From assembly GCF_000471905.2 (NCBI RefSeq), contig NW_006494942.1, positions 324,234 to 388,233 of the forward strand: a stretch of DNA of 64,000 nucleotides, read 5' to 3'. The DNA comes from Amborella trichopoda (Eukaryota > Streptophyta > Magnoliopsida > Amborellales > Amborellaceae). The notes under the pieces were generated by a model. It was not told the DNA's origin, did not search any database, and worked only from the letters and a program-made list of their open reading frames with translations. Shown here piece after piece: positions 53,488-64,000 of the stretch (the first letter of the stretch is position 1; every line of letters starts with the position of its first letter). Position numbers and translations under genes: made by a program.

Positions 53488-55093
53488 AGAATGACTCCAC
53501 TAAGGACTTACTACCCCTTTGTCGAATCGTCCTTATTTTGGCGAATCTCACTTTTGTTTTTTGCTTTTTTGTATAAACATATGGCTTTTGGGTTTCTTAA
53601 GCCATTTACTCGGAATGGGGATTTTCTCATCCTCGCATTCACGAGCTTCCCCAGGGATCAAGTTCATTGAACTTCTTACTCAACTTTCATTCTGAGAAAA
53701 GGCCCAGTGTCTAACTCCGAGGTCTTAACCTAGATAAGTGTGAGGAGGGACTTAAAGGTCCCTAACTTCCCATCTCCTAGCTCTAGTGGAACGCCCACCA
53801 CCTCTGCATCGGTAGCACATTTGCTACCACTCACAGCATGCACCCTATCACAGGCAAATCACTTGCCAGTCGTATTGTCAAGGTACCCCGAGAGGCTACC
53901 CAGTCCCTTGCTGTAAAAGGCAAAGAAGTTGTTGTTGCTCTGGTTGGTTGTTGTAAGGCCACCCCCTACATTCCTGCACCACCTCGGGTCTCTAAGCTTA
54001 GAGGCTCGACAATCGAGGTGGAGGCCATGGGGCCTCCACCTCTCGCACACACCCTAAGGCTCGTGGGTCATCAACTTGAGACACATCTTGTGGCAACCCT
54101 TGTTTATGTCGAGTACGTGCCCAAGATCTGGTCTCCTTGAGCCGAAATCTGTACGCATGCATGTGCATCCCACCACTCGAGGCAACGCAATCACTATGCC
54201 AATCCGAGTACATGGAAGACGACCCCCGTCCTTTCTCTCAGCACACACTAGTGCACCATATAAGGGGCAGGCCCTCACTTATTCCCTTGCAGACACACAC
54301 TCATGGTTCTCAACCTCCTAAGGCCGGACCACTTGTTCGAGCCCGGGTCGACCCCCAAGTCACTCGGAATGCTACTTCAAGGAGCGCACATGCGCCACCT
54401 CCCCAGACCGCTTCTTCCTCTCGACTCAGACATCGTTGAGAGTCGATCCCCTCTTTCTCTGCCCTTGGTCCTCTCGACGGATACCTCAAGACCTAATACT
54501 CGAAGGTTCCCTAAGAATACCATCCTCAGTTAGCCCCGTCATGTCGGTCATGCCTCTAGAGTCCACAAAGGAGCTCAAGGTAAAGGCTTGATGATTGATG
54601 AAGTTCTACAACTTTCAAGGCAGCAGCCAAGCTAGCCTATATCCATTGTCCACATTCGCTATCCCATCTTATGGACACGGCTCTCTCGTGCTCTAAGAAG
54701 GTAGGCCAACCTCGACCCCAGTCTCAATTCTGGAAAGAGGTCTATCACAGTCTCAAGCTCAAGTAAGACATAAGACTACAGATCATGACTAAGGAGCCGA
54801 CCAGAAAAGTTGGGGCACCTAGCTCCAAGGGTCTCCTTCCTGAAAATCCCTTCTACGCTCTTCGAATCACAGAGCCCAAAGAAAAGGTGCGAGAATCCTA
54901 CACAGTGGTTAGCATCATAAAAGATGACTAGACCACCCAGTCCCAAGACCGTCGAGAATCGGTCCTCACACGGTCAGCATACAAGACCTAAGTTCAGTCG
55001 GAGCATGTTGAGCCCTTACTGACCGATCTGTCGCGCACAACCCGCCAAGCTCGAAAGCCTTCAATTGCACTTAAGGCTGACCAGCCTAGCGAA
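53488..55093 (+). other. Element D leader with damaged primer binding site
   Basis: Only the inner part of the primer binding site (ATGACTCCACTAAGGA) is left; the TGG start was lost with the LTR end. The remaining 1.6 kb matches leaders of B and C, including SLAVKGKEVVVALV near 53910, and contains several unrelated short open frames. No gene is assigned. Confidence 0.55.
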
Positions 55094-55558
55094 ATGGTTA
55101 GCATTAAGGTTGTGACGAAACCTAATGATAGCCACGAAGAGCGCATGAACAGGTTCGAAGACATGGTGCGCGCAATGATGGAGAAAATTGACCGCATGGA
55201 AACCATGCGACACTCGGTTGACCATGAGGCCGACTCCCATCACTCGGATGGTCCAGCTCCAAGGCAACCTCCTTCTCTTACGTCACAAGACAATTCCATT
55301 CCTCTTTCTGTCTCACAGGCAGACATCGATGCTATGGTGACTTATAGTTTGAAGAATAGATAAATCTCGAGAACACAGGGTACAACGCTTTACCAAAAGC
55401 CATACCCCTCTTACATTGATCAGGTTTCATTTCCCCCGAACTATAAGAAAGGGAAGTTTCCCCTGTTCAATGGTACGACATCCCTGCATTAGCATATTTC
55501 CCATTTCCAAGCAGCAAGTCAAGAGACGGCGGTTGATGGGAGACTCCTCCTTTGTCAG
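55094..55558 (+). pseudogene. Gag amino part of element D, interrupted by E
   Basis: VTKPNDSHEERMNRFEDM, then QADIDAMVTYSLKNR, a TAA, and in a nearby frame SYIDQVSFPPNYKKGKF and LFNGTTS, ending just inside the DGRLLL block where the LTR of E begins. The same family start as in A, B and C. The capsid continues beyond E, outside the window. Confidence 0.78.
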
Positions 55559-56594
55559 TATCACGACCCCGACCCTTGACCCCATACCGTACATGCCGGA
55601 CGGCAACAGAGTGCAGGACCGCAACATGAAGTAGCGAACTCCACTTAAGTGGGAGTGGCTCAACCCATAAAAATAAGGAATCAAGAACAAACCATGAAAT
55701 AAAACTAAAATCCAATCATTGGGGCAGATAAAAGTCCAAAAGCACAGTCATTCCATTGATATCTAATATACAAAAGTTTCTTACAATTTTTTCAAGGCAC
55801 TAATGGCCCAAAATACAAGCTTAAATATCAAACATCACAGGCATAGCTAATAAATACATATTATGAAAAGCTTCTGAAGGTAACTCCACAAAATTTCAAG
55901 CTTCAACTACACGAACATAGAACAGCTACGCAACTGCATATTAGAGACTAACACTCTTCAATCTATAGTCATGGGAGAAAAATAGAATGAGCTTACAGCC
56001 TAGTAAGCAGATCTACCCCATTGCATTCCAACTTTATAAATAGTGATAATAGTAAATGGTGCTCACTAATTTACAGAGGTATCAAGAAAATTTCCTCTAT
56101 TATGCCCTTTAACACATTCACAATGAAAGGATAAACACAGTTCAATTATCAGGAACATGCAGTGCATAAATCATAAATCATTTCATTTTAAGTAGATAGC
56201 AAGCCTAACAGTTCATAGTTTCATAGAATAGAAGCTAGAAGATCCTATTTCTGAAATAGATTTCATCAATCAGGTCAAGCAAATCATGTAGCATGGAACC
56301 TGTACTCTCGTTCAAGAGGGAGGACAATGCAATTGGGTACCCCACTTCATAATGCCCTCACACACTTATGTGTCCCCATCGTGCTTTGGGGTATTTGATA
56401 GTCAGAGGCCTTGCAAGACACAACCCTCTCATGTGCCATTCTAGCGAGAGAGCGTTACACTACCATTGGGTGACCCGATACATAGTGTCAATAAAAGTTT
56501 GGGGGGAGCGACCCACCTTGTTATCCAATTTCACCTCCCAACCCCAATCCAATCATTGGGGCTGACGTACAGTCAACAAATGCCAGCATAGAGC

Positions 56595-56810
56595 ATTCCA
56601 AAATAGATCACAGTATAAAGCAGTATCACAGTACCTAGTACCAATGGGTGGCCCATTGCGTAGTATCAGTAAGGCTTGCAGTATCAGTATCACAGTATCA
56701 TTATCACAATATCATATTATCACAGTTCCAGTATCACAGTATCAGTAATACATTATGATGATATCAGTATCACAGTATCACATTTTCAGTACCACAATTC
56801 TCATTTCCTG
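56595..56810. repeat. AGTATC-type simple repeat in the E LTR
   Basis: Irregular copies of cagtatcacagtatc and catattatcacag. The element's other LTR does not reach this part within the window. Confidence 0.7.
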
Positions 56811-58154
56811 CTATTATAGCCAATGACATGCGCTCCCAATTAGGGTCATAACTTTTGGTCCGTTTTAAATTTGGAGGCGTTCCAAAACCAATTTTATACT
56901 AGAGACACCCATCTTTCAAATGGGGGTGGTTTAAACTAATTTGACCCTGCTTGACCCTTTAAACTTTCAAGACAATAGAGCTTCACTAGTTGTACCCAGT
57001 TGTGCTTGCAAGGCAGCGACATATCCTACCTCGCACCACTATAACTTTCAATCTGTGAGGTATTTTAAGATTACTTCAAAACTAAAACTTTAAGCGAAGA
57101 CATGTATCTTTCCAACAAGGGTGGTTTGAAAGCATTTGGGCTCCATTTGTTGTTTCAAAGGTCCGTGCCCACTAAAGTAATGGTTTTGAGTTTTATTAAA
57201 AACTTTCCACAGTGACTAACCTTTATAAATAGTTGTGTGGCTTTCAATCTAGGAAGAATTTCAAAATGATTTCTACATTCAAGTTTAAGAGTACTCATGG
57301 ATCTTTCAAATGGCAGTGGTTTAAAAGAAAATGGACTTTGTTTGTTTAGTCAAAACTAGTAGCAACGGCAGTAACAGTGCAAAAATTAAGGGAGAATAGC
57401 TAACAGTGGCATACTTATATCTATATGAATATAACTTCACTTTTGTAAGGAATTTTAGCAATAGGATAACCTGAAATTTTACTACACTCACATATCTTTT
57501 GAGGTCAATTGGACTTCATTTGACTATTCAAAAGCCTCTAACAAAAACATGCATGTTCTTAGAATTTCACAGTATCACTTTACATGCGTCAAGAACATGT
57601 TCCATAGCCTTCAATTCTTAGTGAATAACATCATAATAACTGTTCTTCACAATATACACACATAAACATACATTTCCTAGAGAATTTCTGAGCCATTTGT
57701 TCATTTTTCAGCACCAAAATTCATCATAGAATAAAGGCACCAATTTCAGTGAAACAAGGCATAGGAATCACTTCAATACATTAACTTTTTATTAGTCATC
57801 TTGTAGACAATAAATTTCATGCATTCTCATGGAAGTAGTGCAATGGTGGTGGATCCTTTTACCTATTATGCAAAGATTCTCTAAAAAATCCTCTTTTACA
57901 GTCTCCTTCCAGCTCCTAACAAAGCTCTAACAATGGAGTAACAGTGAGCTCACAATAGCTTTTAGAGAGAGACAGAGAGTGTGTGTGTGTGTGTGCGTGT
58001 GATCTTGAGAGGAGTATTTGAAGGGGTATTTATAAACAAGAAAGGGGAGAGAGGCAGCATGCACAAGCCAAGTGGCAACAAGGGTTATATGTGTTGTGTA
58101 TGTGGTGACCAAGTGGCTGTCAAAGGCCCACAAGTGGCTTACATGTCTCAAATG

Positions 58155-58469
58155 GTAATACACAGACAGCATTACACAGATGACATTACATGGCATTACA
58201 CAGATGGCATTACACAGACGGCGTTACACAGACGGCATTATACATACGGCTTTACACAGACGGCATTACACATACAACATTACACAAATGGCATTACACA
58301 AACGGCATTATACAGACGCCTTTACATAGATGGCTCTACACAAACGGCATTACACAAATGGCTTTACACAGACGTCGTTACACATATGGCATTAGACAGA
58401 CGGAATTACACAGACGGCATTACACAGACGATATTACACAGATAGCATTACATAGACGACTTTACACTT
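58155..58469 (-). repeat. 15-base array in U3 of the E LTR
   Basis: About 21 copies of ggcattacacagacg (plus strand), 70-385 bases from the LTR start and about 120 bases upstream of the TATA box in the transcription direction. The repeated peptide read through it (HYTDGIT) reflects the array only. It is positioned like an enhancer repeat. Confidence 0.85.
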
Positions 58470-58540
58470 CTCTTCTCCTCTTCCAATGGCTTTTCACTGT
58501 CGCGCAAGCCTTCTAGCTGGGAAAAGTTTCTGTCCTTACA

Positions 58541-58553
58541 TCATCCCCCCCTT
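58541..58553 (-). promoter_or_regulatory. Polypurine tract of element E
   Basis: AAGGGGGGGATGA on the minus strand, directly before the LTR start TGTAAGG. It serves as primer for plus-strand DNA synthesis. Confidence 0.85.
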
Positions 58554-58559
58554 AAAAAG

Positions 58560-59850
58560 GATTTTGTCCTAAAACTTGTTAGTTAAGAGAACATATCGGG
58601 GTATTTATCCCGGATCTCATCTTCTCGTTCCCATGTCAATTCTTCTTGTGAATGATACTGCCATAAAACCCAGACTATGGGAATTTCTTTGTTGTACAAT
58701 ACCTAAACCCTCTTGTTCAGTATCTCAACCGACTGTTCAACATAAGTCAAATCTTCCCTGATCGGGATCGGTTCATACTTCAAAACATGGGATGGGTCAG
58801 ACTGATACTTCCTCAATAGTGACATATGAAAAACGTTATGAATATTGGCCAACTCGAGCGGTAGGGCCAGTCGATATGCCACGACTCCAATTTATTTTAA
58901 AATTTCAAAGGGTCCAATAAATTGTGGACTCAGTTTCTCCCTCTTGCCAAATCTCATAATGGCCTTAGTTGGTGATACCTTCAAAAAGACCAAATCATGT
59001 ACTTCAAATTCGAGATCTCTTCTCCGATTGTCTGCATAACTCTTCTGCCGACTCTGAGCTGTTTTGAACCTTTCTCGAATTAAAGCAATCTTTTCTGATG
59101 TTATCTGAACAATCACTGGTCCTAACATTCTCCTCTCACAGACGTCATCCCAACATATGGGTGATCTGTACTTCCTCCCATATAGTGCCTCAAAAGGTGC
59201 CATTTGAATACTGGCCTGAAAACTGTTGTTATAAGAAAACTCTATCAAAGGCAGATGATCATCCTAGTTTCCTTTGAAATCTGTAACACAGGTCCTCAAC
59301 ATATCTTTCAGGGTCTGAATAGTTCTTTCTGACTTTTCATCAGTCTGAGGATGGAAAGCGGTACTAAAAGTGAGTTTGGTCCCCAAGGCTAACTACTGAC
59401 TGTTCCAAAACCTTGAAATAAATCTAGAGTCCCTGTCGAACACAATACTAACAGGTACCCCATGCAGTCTTACCATCCCTTTGATGTATAGTTGGGCCAA
59501 CTTATCGAGGGTATAGGTAGTGCAGACCGGTAAGAAATTAGTGGCTTTAGTTAGCCGGTCCACAAGGACCCAAATGCTATCATGTCCTGAACCTGATCTA
59601 GGCAGGCCAGACACAAAGTCCATAGTTATGTGCTCCCACTTCCACTCTGGCACGAGTAAGGGCTGTAACTGTCCAGCAGGTTTCTGATGTTCAGCCTTCA
59701 CTTGCTGATAAGTCAGGCACTTGAAAACAAATTGTGCTACTTCTATCTTCATAGTATTCCACCAGAAGACCCTCTTCATGTCCTGATACATTTTTGTACT
59801 CCCTAGATACATTGTATAACAGGAGCGGTGTGCTTCTTTCAAGATAGCCC
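58560..59850 (-). pseudogene. Integrase of element E (broken)
   Basis: Frame 59842-59393 covers the zinc domain (AHRSCYTMY, CLTYQQ with the second Cys as Tyr), ITMDFVSGLP (first Asp) and IVFDRDSRF (second Asp). The Glu region near 59330 reads [10 protein letters not shown] with Glu present. Frame 59248-58892 holds [28 protein letters not shown] and IGPFEILK, then a stop. The C-terminal tail continues to 58560 in broken frames (FHMSLLRKYQSDPSH, then EREDEIRDKYP-like text). The zinc-domain Cys is lost and a stop follows the core. Confidence 0.85.
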
Positions 59851-60060
59851 TTTTTACATTCTTGTCACTAGGAACACACCCCTAAATCCTAACATTACTG
59901 CCCACAACGAAATCCTCTTTTCTTTCTAACTTCATCTCCTCAAGAATTTTCATGAGTTGAGGATCTTCCTTTTGTGCCACTCGGATCCGTTGAAAGAGTT
60001 GGGCCCCATTCTCATACATGAAATTGTTCCCACCTCATTACTAAGGGGCAGAGTTGGGTG

Positions 60061-60560
60061 TCATTCTACTGCATCTTCTAATAATTTTATCTCTTGGACC
60101 ATCATGTGAGCCACTGACACCACGAGCTTCTTACTTAAGGCATTTGCCACGACGTTCGTCTTACCCGGGTGGTAGTTGATGATACAATCGTAATCATTTA
60201 GCAAGTCCATCCATCTTTTTTGCCTCATGTTCAACTCTTTTTGAGAGAATAAGTACTTAAGGCTCTTATGGTCAGTAAACACTTTAAATTGTGTCCCATA
60301 CATATAATGTCTTCAAATTTTCAGGGCGAAGACCACAGCTACTAATTCCAAATCATGTATGGGATAGTTTTGCTCATATGGCTTTAACTGTCTGGAGGCA
60401 TAGGCTATGACCTTGCCCAGTTGCATCAACACACATCCCAGCCCTTTGTGTGAGGCATTAATATAAACTACAAAATCTTCATTTCCTTCGGGCAAGGTCA
60501 GTATTGGGGCCGTGGTCAGGCTCATCTTCAACTCTTGAAAACTTTGCTCACAAGCATCTG
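60061..60560 (-). pseudogene. RNase H of element E, two active-site Asp changed to Asn
   Basis: Residues: [12 protein letters not shown] (Asn at the first Asp position), [13 protein letters not shown] (Glu kept), [12 protein letters not shown] (second Asp kept) and NVVANALSKK (Asn at the last Asp position). Both changes are G-to-A on the coding strand. The domain runs across two adjoining frames with a break near 60310. Compared with element F, whose four positions are intact, this RNase H should be inactive. Confidence 0.82.
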
Positions 60561-61285
60561 ACCACCCAAACCTTACTTCCTTCTGGATTAGGCCGGTTAG
60601 AGAAAGTGTTATTTTTGAAAAACCTTCCACAAATCTTTTGTAATAACCCACTAGTCCTAGAAAGTTACGGACTTCTGACACATTGTTGGTCTTCCCCATT
60701 TAAGCACAGCCTCAATTTTGCAAGGGTCAACTGCCACCCCATCTTTGGAAACAATATGCCCAAGGAAAGCCACACTCGGGAGCCATAATTCACTCTTACT
60801 TAACTTGGCATATAACTTCTCAGACTTTAAGGTCTGGAGGACCATTCTTAATTGTTGTTCGGTCTCATTCATACCCTTTCAATACACCAAGATATCATCA
60901 ATAAAAACCACTACAAAGTTATCTAGGAAGGGTCTAAAAACTCAGTTCATCAAATCCATAAAGACAGCTGCTGCGTTGGTTAATCCAAACGGCATCACCA
61001 GGGATTTGTAATGACCATACCGGGTCCTGAAGGCAGTCTTAAGAACATCCCCTTCCTTAACCCGCAGCTGATGATAACCTGACCGGAGGTCAATTTTAGA
61101 AAATATTTGGGCCCCTTGAAGTTGTTCAAATAAGTCATCAATTCTAGGCAATGGATACTTATTCTTTACCGTAACAGTTGTCTATAATCAATGCATAGCC
61201 TCAAAGACCCATCTTTTTTCTATGCAAACAAAACTGGTGTGTCCCATGGTGATACACTAAGTCGGATGAACCCTTTATCCAATAA
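60561..61285 (-). pseudogene. Reverse transcriptase of element E with frameshift
   Basis: The frame 61151-60942 has [28 protein letters not shown] (abridged as [14 protein letters not shown], first Asp) and [21 protein letters not shown] with two Asp follows near 60895 before a TGA. KLSKSELWLPSVAFLGHIVS and [17 protein letters not shown] continue in other frames. Upstream, CIDYRQL is followed by a small deletion near 61175 that shifts the frame. RT, connection and RNase H are in the normal order. YVDD is FIDD here, common among chromoviruses. Confidence 0.82.
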
Positions 61286-61288
61286 TTC

Positions 61289-62493
61289 CTACAATTGCTC
61301 TTTTAGTTCCTTTAACTCTACTGAGGCCATCCTGTAAGGGGCTTTAATAATGGGAGCAGTACCAGGGGCTACTTCTATTTCAAACTCGATCTCCCTTTCT
61401 GGGGGTAGAGAGGTTAACTCTTCAGGAAAAACTTCTGGATATTCTCTCACCACCGGTATCTCCTCTAACTTAGATTGAGCACCCCTATTTTCCACAACAT
61501 AAGCCAAGCATCCAACACATCTTTTGGCCAACAAGCGAGAAGCCCAAAGGGCTGAAATGATGTGTAGAGGGGAAACATCTTTGATACCCATAAAACTCAG
61601 TTCGAGCGTCTAAAAGTTACAGTCTTGTCATGGTAGTTTATTGTGGCATAGTAGGTGGACAACCAGTCCATACCCAAGATAATGTCAAAATCCTGAATGT
61701 CTACCAGTATCAAGTCTATAGGTAGAACATGCCCCTTAAGCACAACCCCACAATGTTTAAATATAATATCAATCTCTAAATATCCCCCCATGGGTGTGCA
61801 TAGAACCAAAGTCCAATCAAGCTGCTCAGATTTAACATTCATGTGGCATGCAAAATGTGGTGCAACAAAAGAGTGGAAAGATCCAGGATTAATTAAAATT
61901 CTTGCTTCAATTCCACAAATAGAAAGCGTACCTCGGATAACGGAGGTCAATGCCTTAGCCTCTTGTTCTGTCAGGGCGAACACCCGACCTTGAGTCCTTG
62001 GTCGGTCCTCTGGTCCTTTGATTGGACAGTCCTTCACTAGATGGCCTGGTTTGCCACACTGAAAGTAGGCCCTGGTCTTTCTGAAGCACTCGGCTGCCGT
62101 ATGATTACTCAGACCACAGTGAGAGCAGATTGGACACCGATTTCCCCTTACATCACTTAGGAAAGCCCTCTGGATTCTGACACCACCCTGATCATTCCTC
62201 CCCTTCAATTCTCTCCTTAGAGGACGTCGGGCTTTCCTCTTAAAATTCTCAGGCAGTGCGACACCCAATCTCCCTTCTCTCCTTACTCGAAAGTCTTCGT
62301 AATCCCTTTCTATCTTTAGGGCAAGATCCACCAGTGGGGAGAAGGTCTTGAGGTTGGCTGAAATTATCCTCCCCTTTATATTAGGCCGAAGGCCCCTCTC
62401 AAATTTGCTAGCTTTTAGCGCCTCTGTGTCAATTATATGCGGCGTATATCTTGAGAGCTCAGTAAATTTTGCTGCATACTGCTCTACAGACAT
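61289..62493 (-). pseudogene. Gag carboxy part, protease and pre-RT region of element E
   Basis: Frame 62493-61597 (298 codons) has AKFTELSRYTPHI and ALKIERDYEDFR of gag. Two zinc knuckles follow: CSHCGLSNHTAAEC at residues 123-136, intact, and YFQCGKPGHLVKDC at 143-156, with the first Cys changed to Tyr. The protease loop near residue 200 reads ARILINPGSFHSF: the catalytic Asp is Asn and the next residue Pro, so the protease should be dead. DIILGMDWLSTYYA is the second protease block. Frame 61591-61289 has EYPEVFPEELTSLPPERE, the pre-RT segment. Confidence 0.85.
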
Positions 62494-62961
62494 CTTTCCC
62501 TGCTACAGCTTTATAAATTCCACTTCTTTTCTTTCCCTTACAAAGTCGGGAAAATACTTCTCATAAAAGGCTTCCAGAAAATTCTTTTAAGCAGTTACAA
62601 TTCCTGACCCCTCCCGTGACTATTTTACTGAGCTCCACCAGTGCTCATCTTCTCCTTCAAGCATAAACGTACCCAACCTCACCTTCTGCTCATTTGTACA
62701 ATTTAGAACTTCAAAGATCTTTTCTACCTGTCTTCTCCATCTCTCAACCTTCTCTACTCCCCCATGCCCCACAAAGTTTGGAGGTGCCAGCCTCTTGAAT
62801 CTTTCTATCACTAATATCACTCTGGTCAAGGGCAGGGGTAGACGAGGGCTGGCATTGATTCTCTCATCATTTGTGTCATAGCTCCTAAGGTTTTGAAATT
62901 GACCAAAGGCCTCGGTGTTCTCGTTACTTGAACTCACATTGTTGGTACGAGTCCTCGGCAT
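62494..62961 (-). pseudogene. Gag amino part of element E
   Basis: Frame 62961-62620 starts at ATG (MPRTRTNNVSSS) and has FKRLAPPNFVGHGGVEKVERW and EHWWSSVK, the gag amino half of Del/Tekay-type elements. A stop follows and the sequence continues to 62494 in a shifted frame with FPDFVRERKEVEFIKL-like text. The start is supported by its position about 100 bases after the primer site. Confidence 0.8.
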
Positions 62962-63059
62962 CTTCTACCTAAAACACAAGCACCCAGTTACTAGCCTATC
63001 AAAGAACTATCCTAAAGATACTTCTAAAACTTCCTAGGCCAAGAATCCTATCCTGGTAA

Positions 63060-63070
63060 CTTTGATACCA
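63060..63070 (-). promoter_or_regulatory. Primer binding site of element E
   Basis: TGGTATCAAAG on the minus strand, five bases after the LTR end. This is one base from the TGGTATCAGAG complement of the initiator tRNA-Met used by most plant LTR retrotransposons. Confidence 0.82.
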
Positions 63071-63075
63071 TAAAC

Positions 63076-64000
63076 TGTTACGACCCCATCCCCAGACCCC
63101 ATACCGTACATGCCGGAGGGCAATAGAGTACGGGACTGCAACATGAGGTGGCGAACGCCACTCAAGTGGGAGTGGCTCAACATATAAAAACATGGAATCA
63201 AAAGAAAACCATGAAATAAAACTAAAATCCAATCATTGGGACAGATAAAAGTCCAAAAGCACAGCCATTCCATTGATATCTAATATCCAAAAGTTTCTTA
63301 TAATTTCTCCAAGGCACTAATGGCCCAAAATACAAGGTTAAATATAAACCACATGGTGGCATAACTACTAAACATATACTATGAAAAGCTTCTAAAGGCA
63401 ACTCCACAAAACTTAAGCTTCAACCACCTGAACACATAACAGCTACCCACCTTCAGATCAGAGACTAACACTCTTCACTCTACAGATATGGGAGTAAAAT
63501 GGAATGAGCAAACAGCCCAGTAAGCAGATCTACACCATTGCATTCCAACTTTATAAACAGTGATAACAGTAAATAGTGCTCACGAATTTACAGAGGTATC
63601 AAGGAAATTTCGTCTATTATTCCCTTTAAGACGTTCACAATGAAAGGATAAACACAATTCAATTATTAGGAACATGTAGTGCATAAATCATAAATCATTT
63701 CATTTTAAGCGGATAGTAAGACTAACAGTTCATAGTTTCACACAATAGAAGCTAGAAGAACCTACTCCAGAAATAGAAGTTCCATCGATCAGGTCAAGCA
63801 AATCCTGTAGCATGGAACCTATAATCTCGTTCAGGAAGGAAGACAATAATAAGTGGGTGCCCCACTTCGTAATGCCCTCACACACACATACACGTCCTCA
63901 GCGCGCTTTAGGTATTTGATAGGCAGAGGCCTTGCAAGACACGACCCTCTCATGTGCCCTTCCAACGAGAGAGCACTACCATACCATTGGGTGACTCAAT
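63076..64000 (-). repeat. 5' LTR of element E, continuing past the window end
   Basis: Begins TGTTACGACC (plus) next to the primer site and matches 55559-56480 closely, for example atgccggagggcaat with atgccggacggcaac. About 925 bases of it are visible. Confidence 0.88.

Larger units (their letters stand above)
53426..55558 (+). mobile_element. Element D, second part: LTR end, leader and gag, cut by element E
   Basis: 53426-53487 continues the LTR interrupted at 36388. A deletion of about 30 bases then removes the LTR end and the first bases of the primer binding site, so the leader starts with atgactccactaagga. Leader and gag follow until 55558, where the LTR of element E is inserted within the capsid region. 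The rest of D lies outside the window. Confidence 0.82.
55559..58540 (-). repeat. 3' LTR of element E
   Basis: 2982 bases, starting TGTAAGGACAG at 58540 (minus) next to the polypurine tract. It ends at 55559; the outer terminus reads TATCACGACC (plus) against TGTTACGACC in the other LTR at 63076. TATA (TTTATAAATA) is at 58036-58027. A GT run lies at 57980-58000. A 15-base array fills U3 (58155-58469). An AGTATC-rich block lies at 56595-56810. Confidence 0.88.
55559..64000 (-). mobile_element. Element E: chromovirus-type (Tekay/Del-like) Ty3/gypsy retrotransposon
   Basis: Minus-strand order is 5' LTR (63076 to beyond 64000), primer binding site, gag with two knuckles, protease, RT, RNase H, integrase, polypurine tract and 3' LTR (58540-55559). 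It is inserted into gag of element D; bases gtcag (55554-55558) would be the target duplication on the left, and the right flank is outside. Long LTRs (about 3 kb), a tRNA-iMet-type primer site and a protease followed by single RNase H and integrase fit Tekay/Del. LTR copies differ at roughly one in eight positions over the first 230 bases. Several active-site residues are mutated. Confidence 0.85.

Noticed and set aside
58190-58516. Repeat protein with HYTDGIT units
   Set aside because: Readthrough of a 15-base array in the LTR; a multiple of three always gives such frames.
58892-62961. Endogenous pararetrovirus instead of a retrotransposon
   Set aside because: Integrase, flanking LTRs, polypurine tract and iMet-type primer site all fit Ty3/gypsy.

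Overview
This is repeat-rich DNA from a seed plant, most likely an angiosperm. Nearly all of it is nested, decayed LTR retrotransposons of two Ty3/gypsy lineages typical of plant heterochromatin. I see no intact cellular gene, no rRNA or tRNA gene and no CRISPR array. Almost every retroelement reading frame is broken, and the changes I could follow are mostly C-to-T or G-to-A, as expected for old methylated copies. There is one assembly gap (14099-14118). Lineages were judged by eye from domain order and short motifs.

Layout. Element A (1-12311, minus strand) is a Tat-lineage element: 3' noncoding region at the left, then integrase, a second (archaeal-type) RNase H, RT-RNase H, gag, leader, primer binding site and a truncated 5' LTR. 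Its LTR is fused to chromovirus-like element F (12312-15221, minus), which contains the gap. To the right are minisatellite arrays (15222-16590) that match the 3' noncoding region of A, then a stray gag fragment H (16591-17340, minus) and two LTR fragments (17346-18961, plus). Element G (18962-22965, plus) is another Tat-type element with gag, protease, a G-patch-like segment and a deleted RT-RNase H. Element B (22966-30951, plus) sits in the RNase H of G and has a 5' LTR, gag and a truncated right end. Next is a gene-like island (30952-32656).

Element D starts at 32657. Its 5' LTR is split by the whole of element C (36389-53425, plus), and D then resumes at 53426 with leader and gag until chromovirus E (55559 to beyond 64000, minus) interrupts it. 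The order of insertion is therefore D, then C and E. A, B, C and D share one LTR family that starts TGTTTGAA, ends CCTAACCA and is followed by a TGGYGACTCCACT-type primer binding site.

The most interesting part is the 3' noncoding region of A and C. Both contain an antisense transcription-unit-like segment with matching ends: a TATA box near its start and an AATAAA near its end, on the strand opposite to gag-pol. In C this segment also holds an open 163-codon frame (45789-46280) on the gag-pol strand whose last 50 or so residues closely resemble the N-terminal domain of an AGO4-clade Argonaute, the effector of RNA-directed DNA methylation. A retroelement thus appears to have captured a piece of a transposon-silencing gene, placed where both sense and antisense RNA could be made. 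The same regions carry repeats with a 13-base stretch complementary to the element's own primer binding site.
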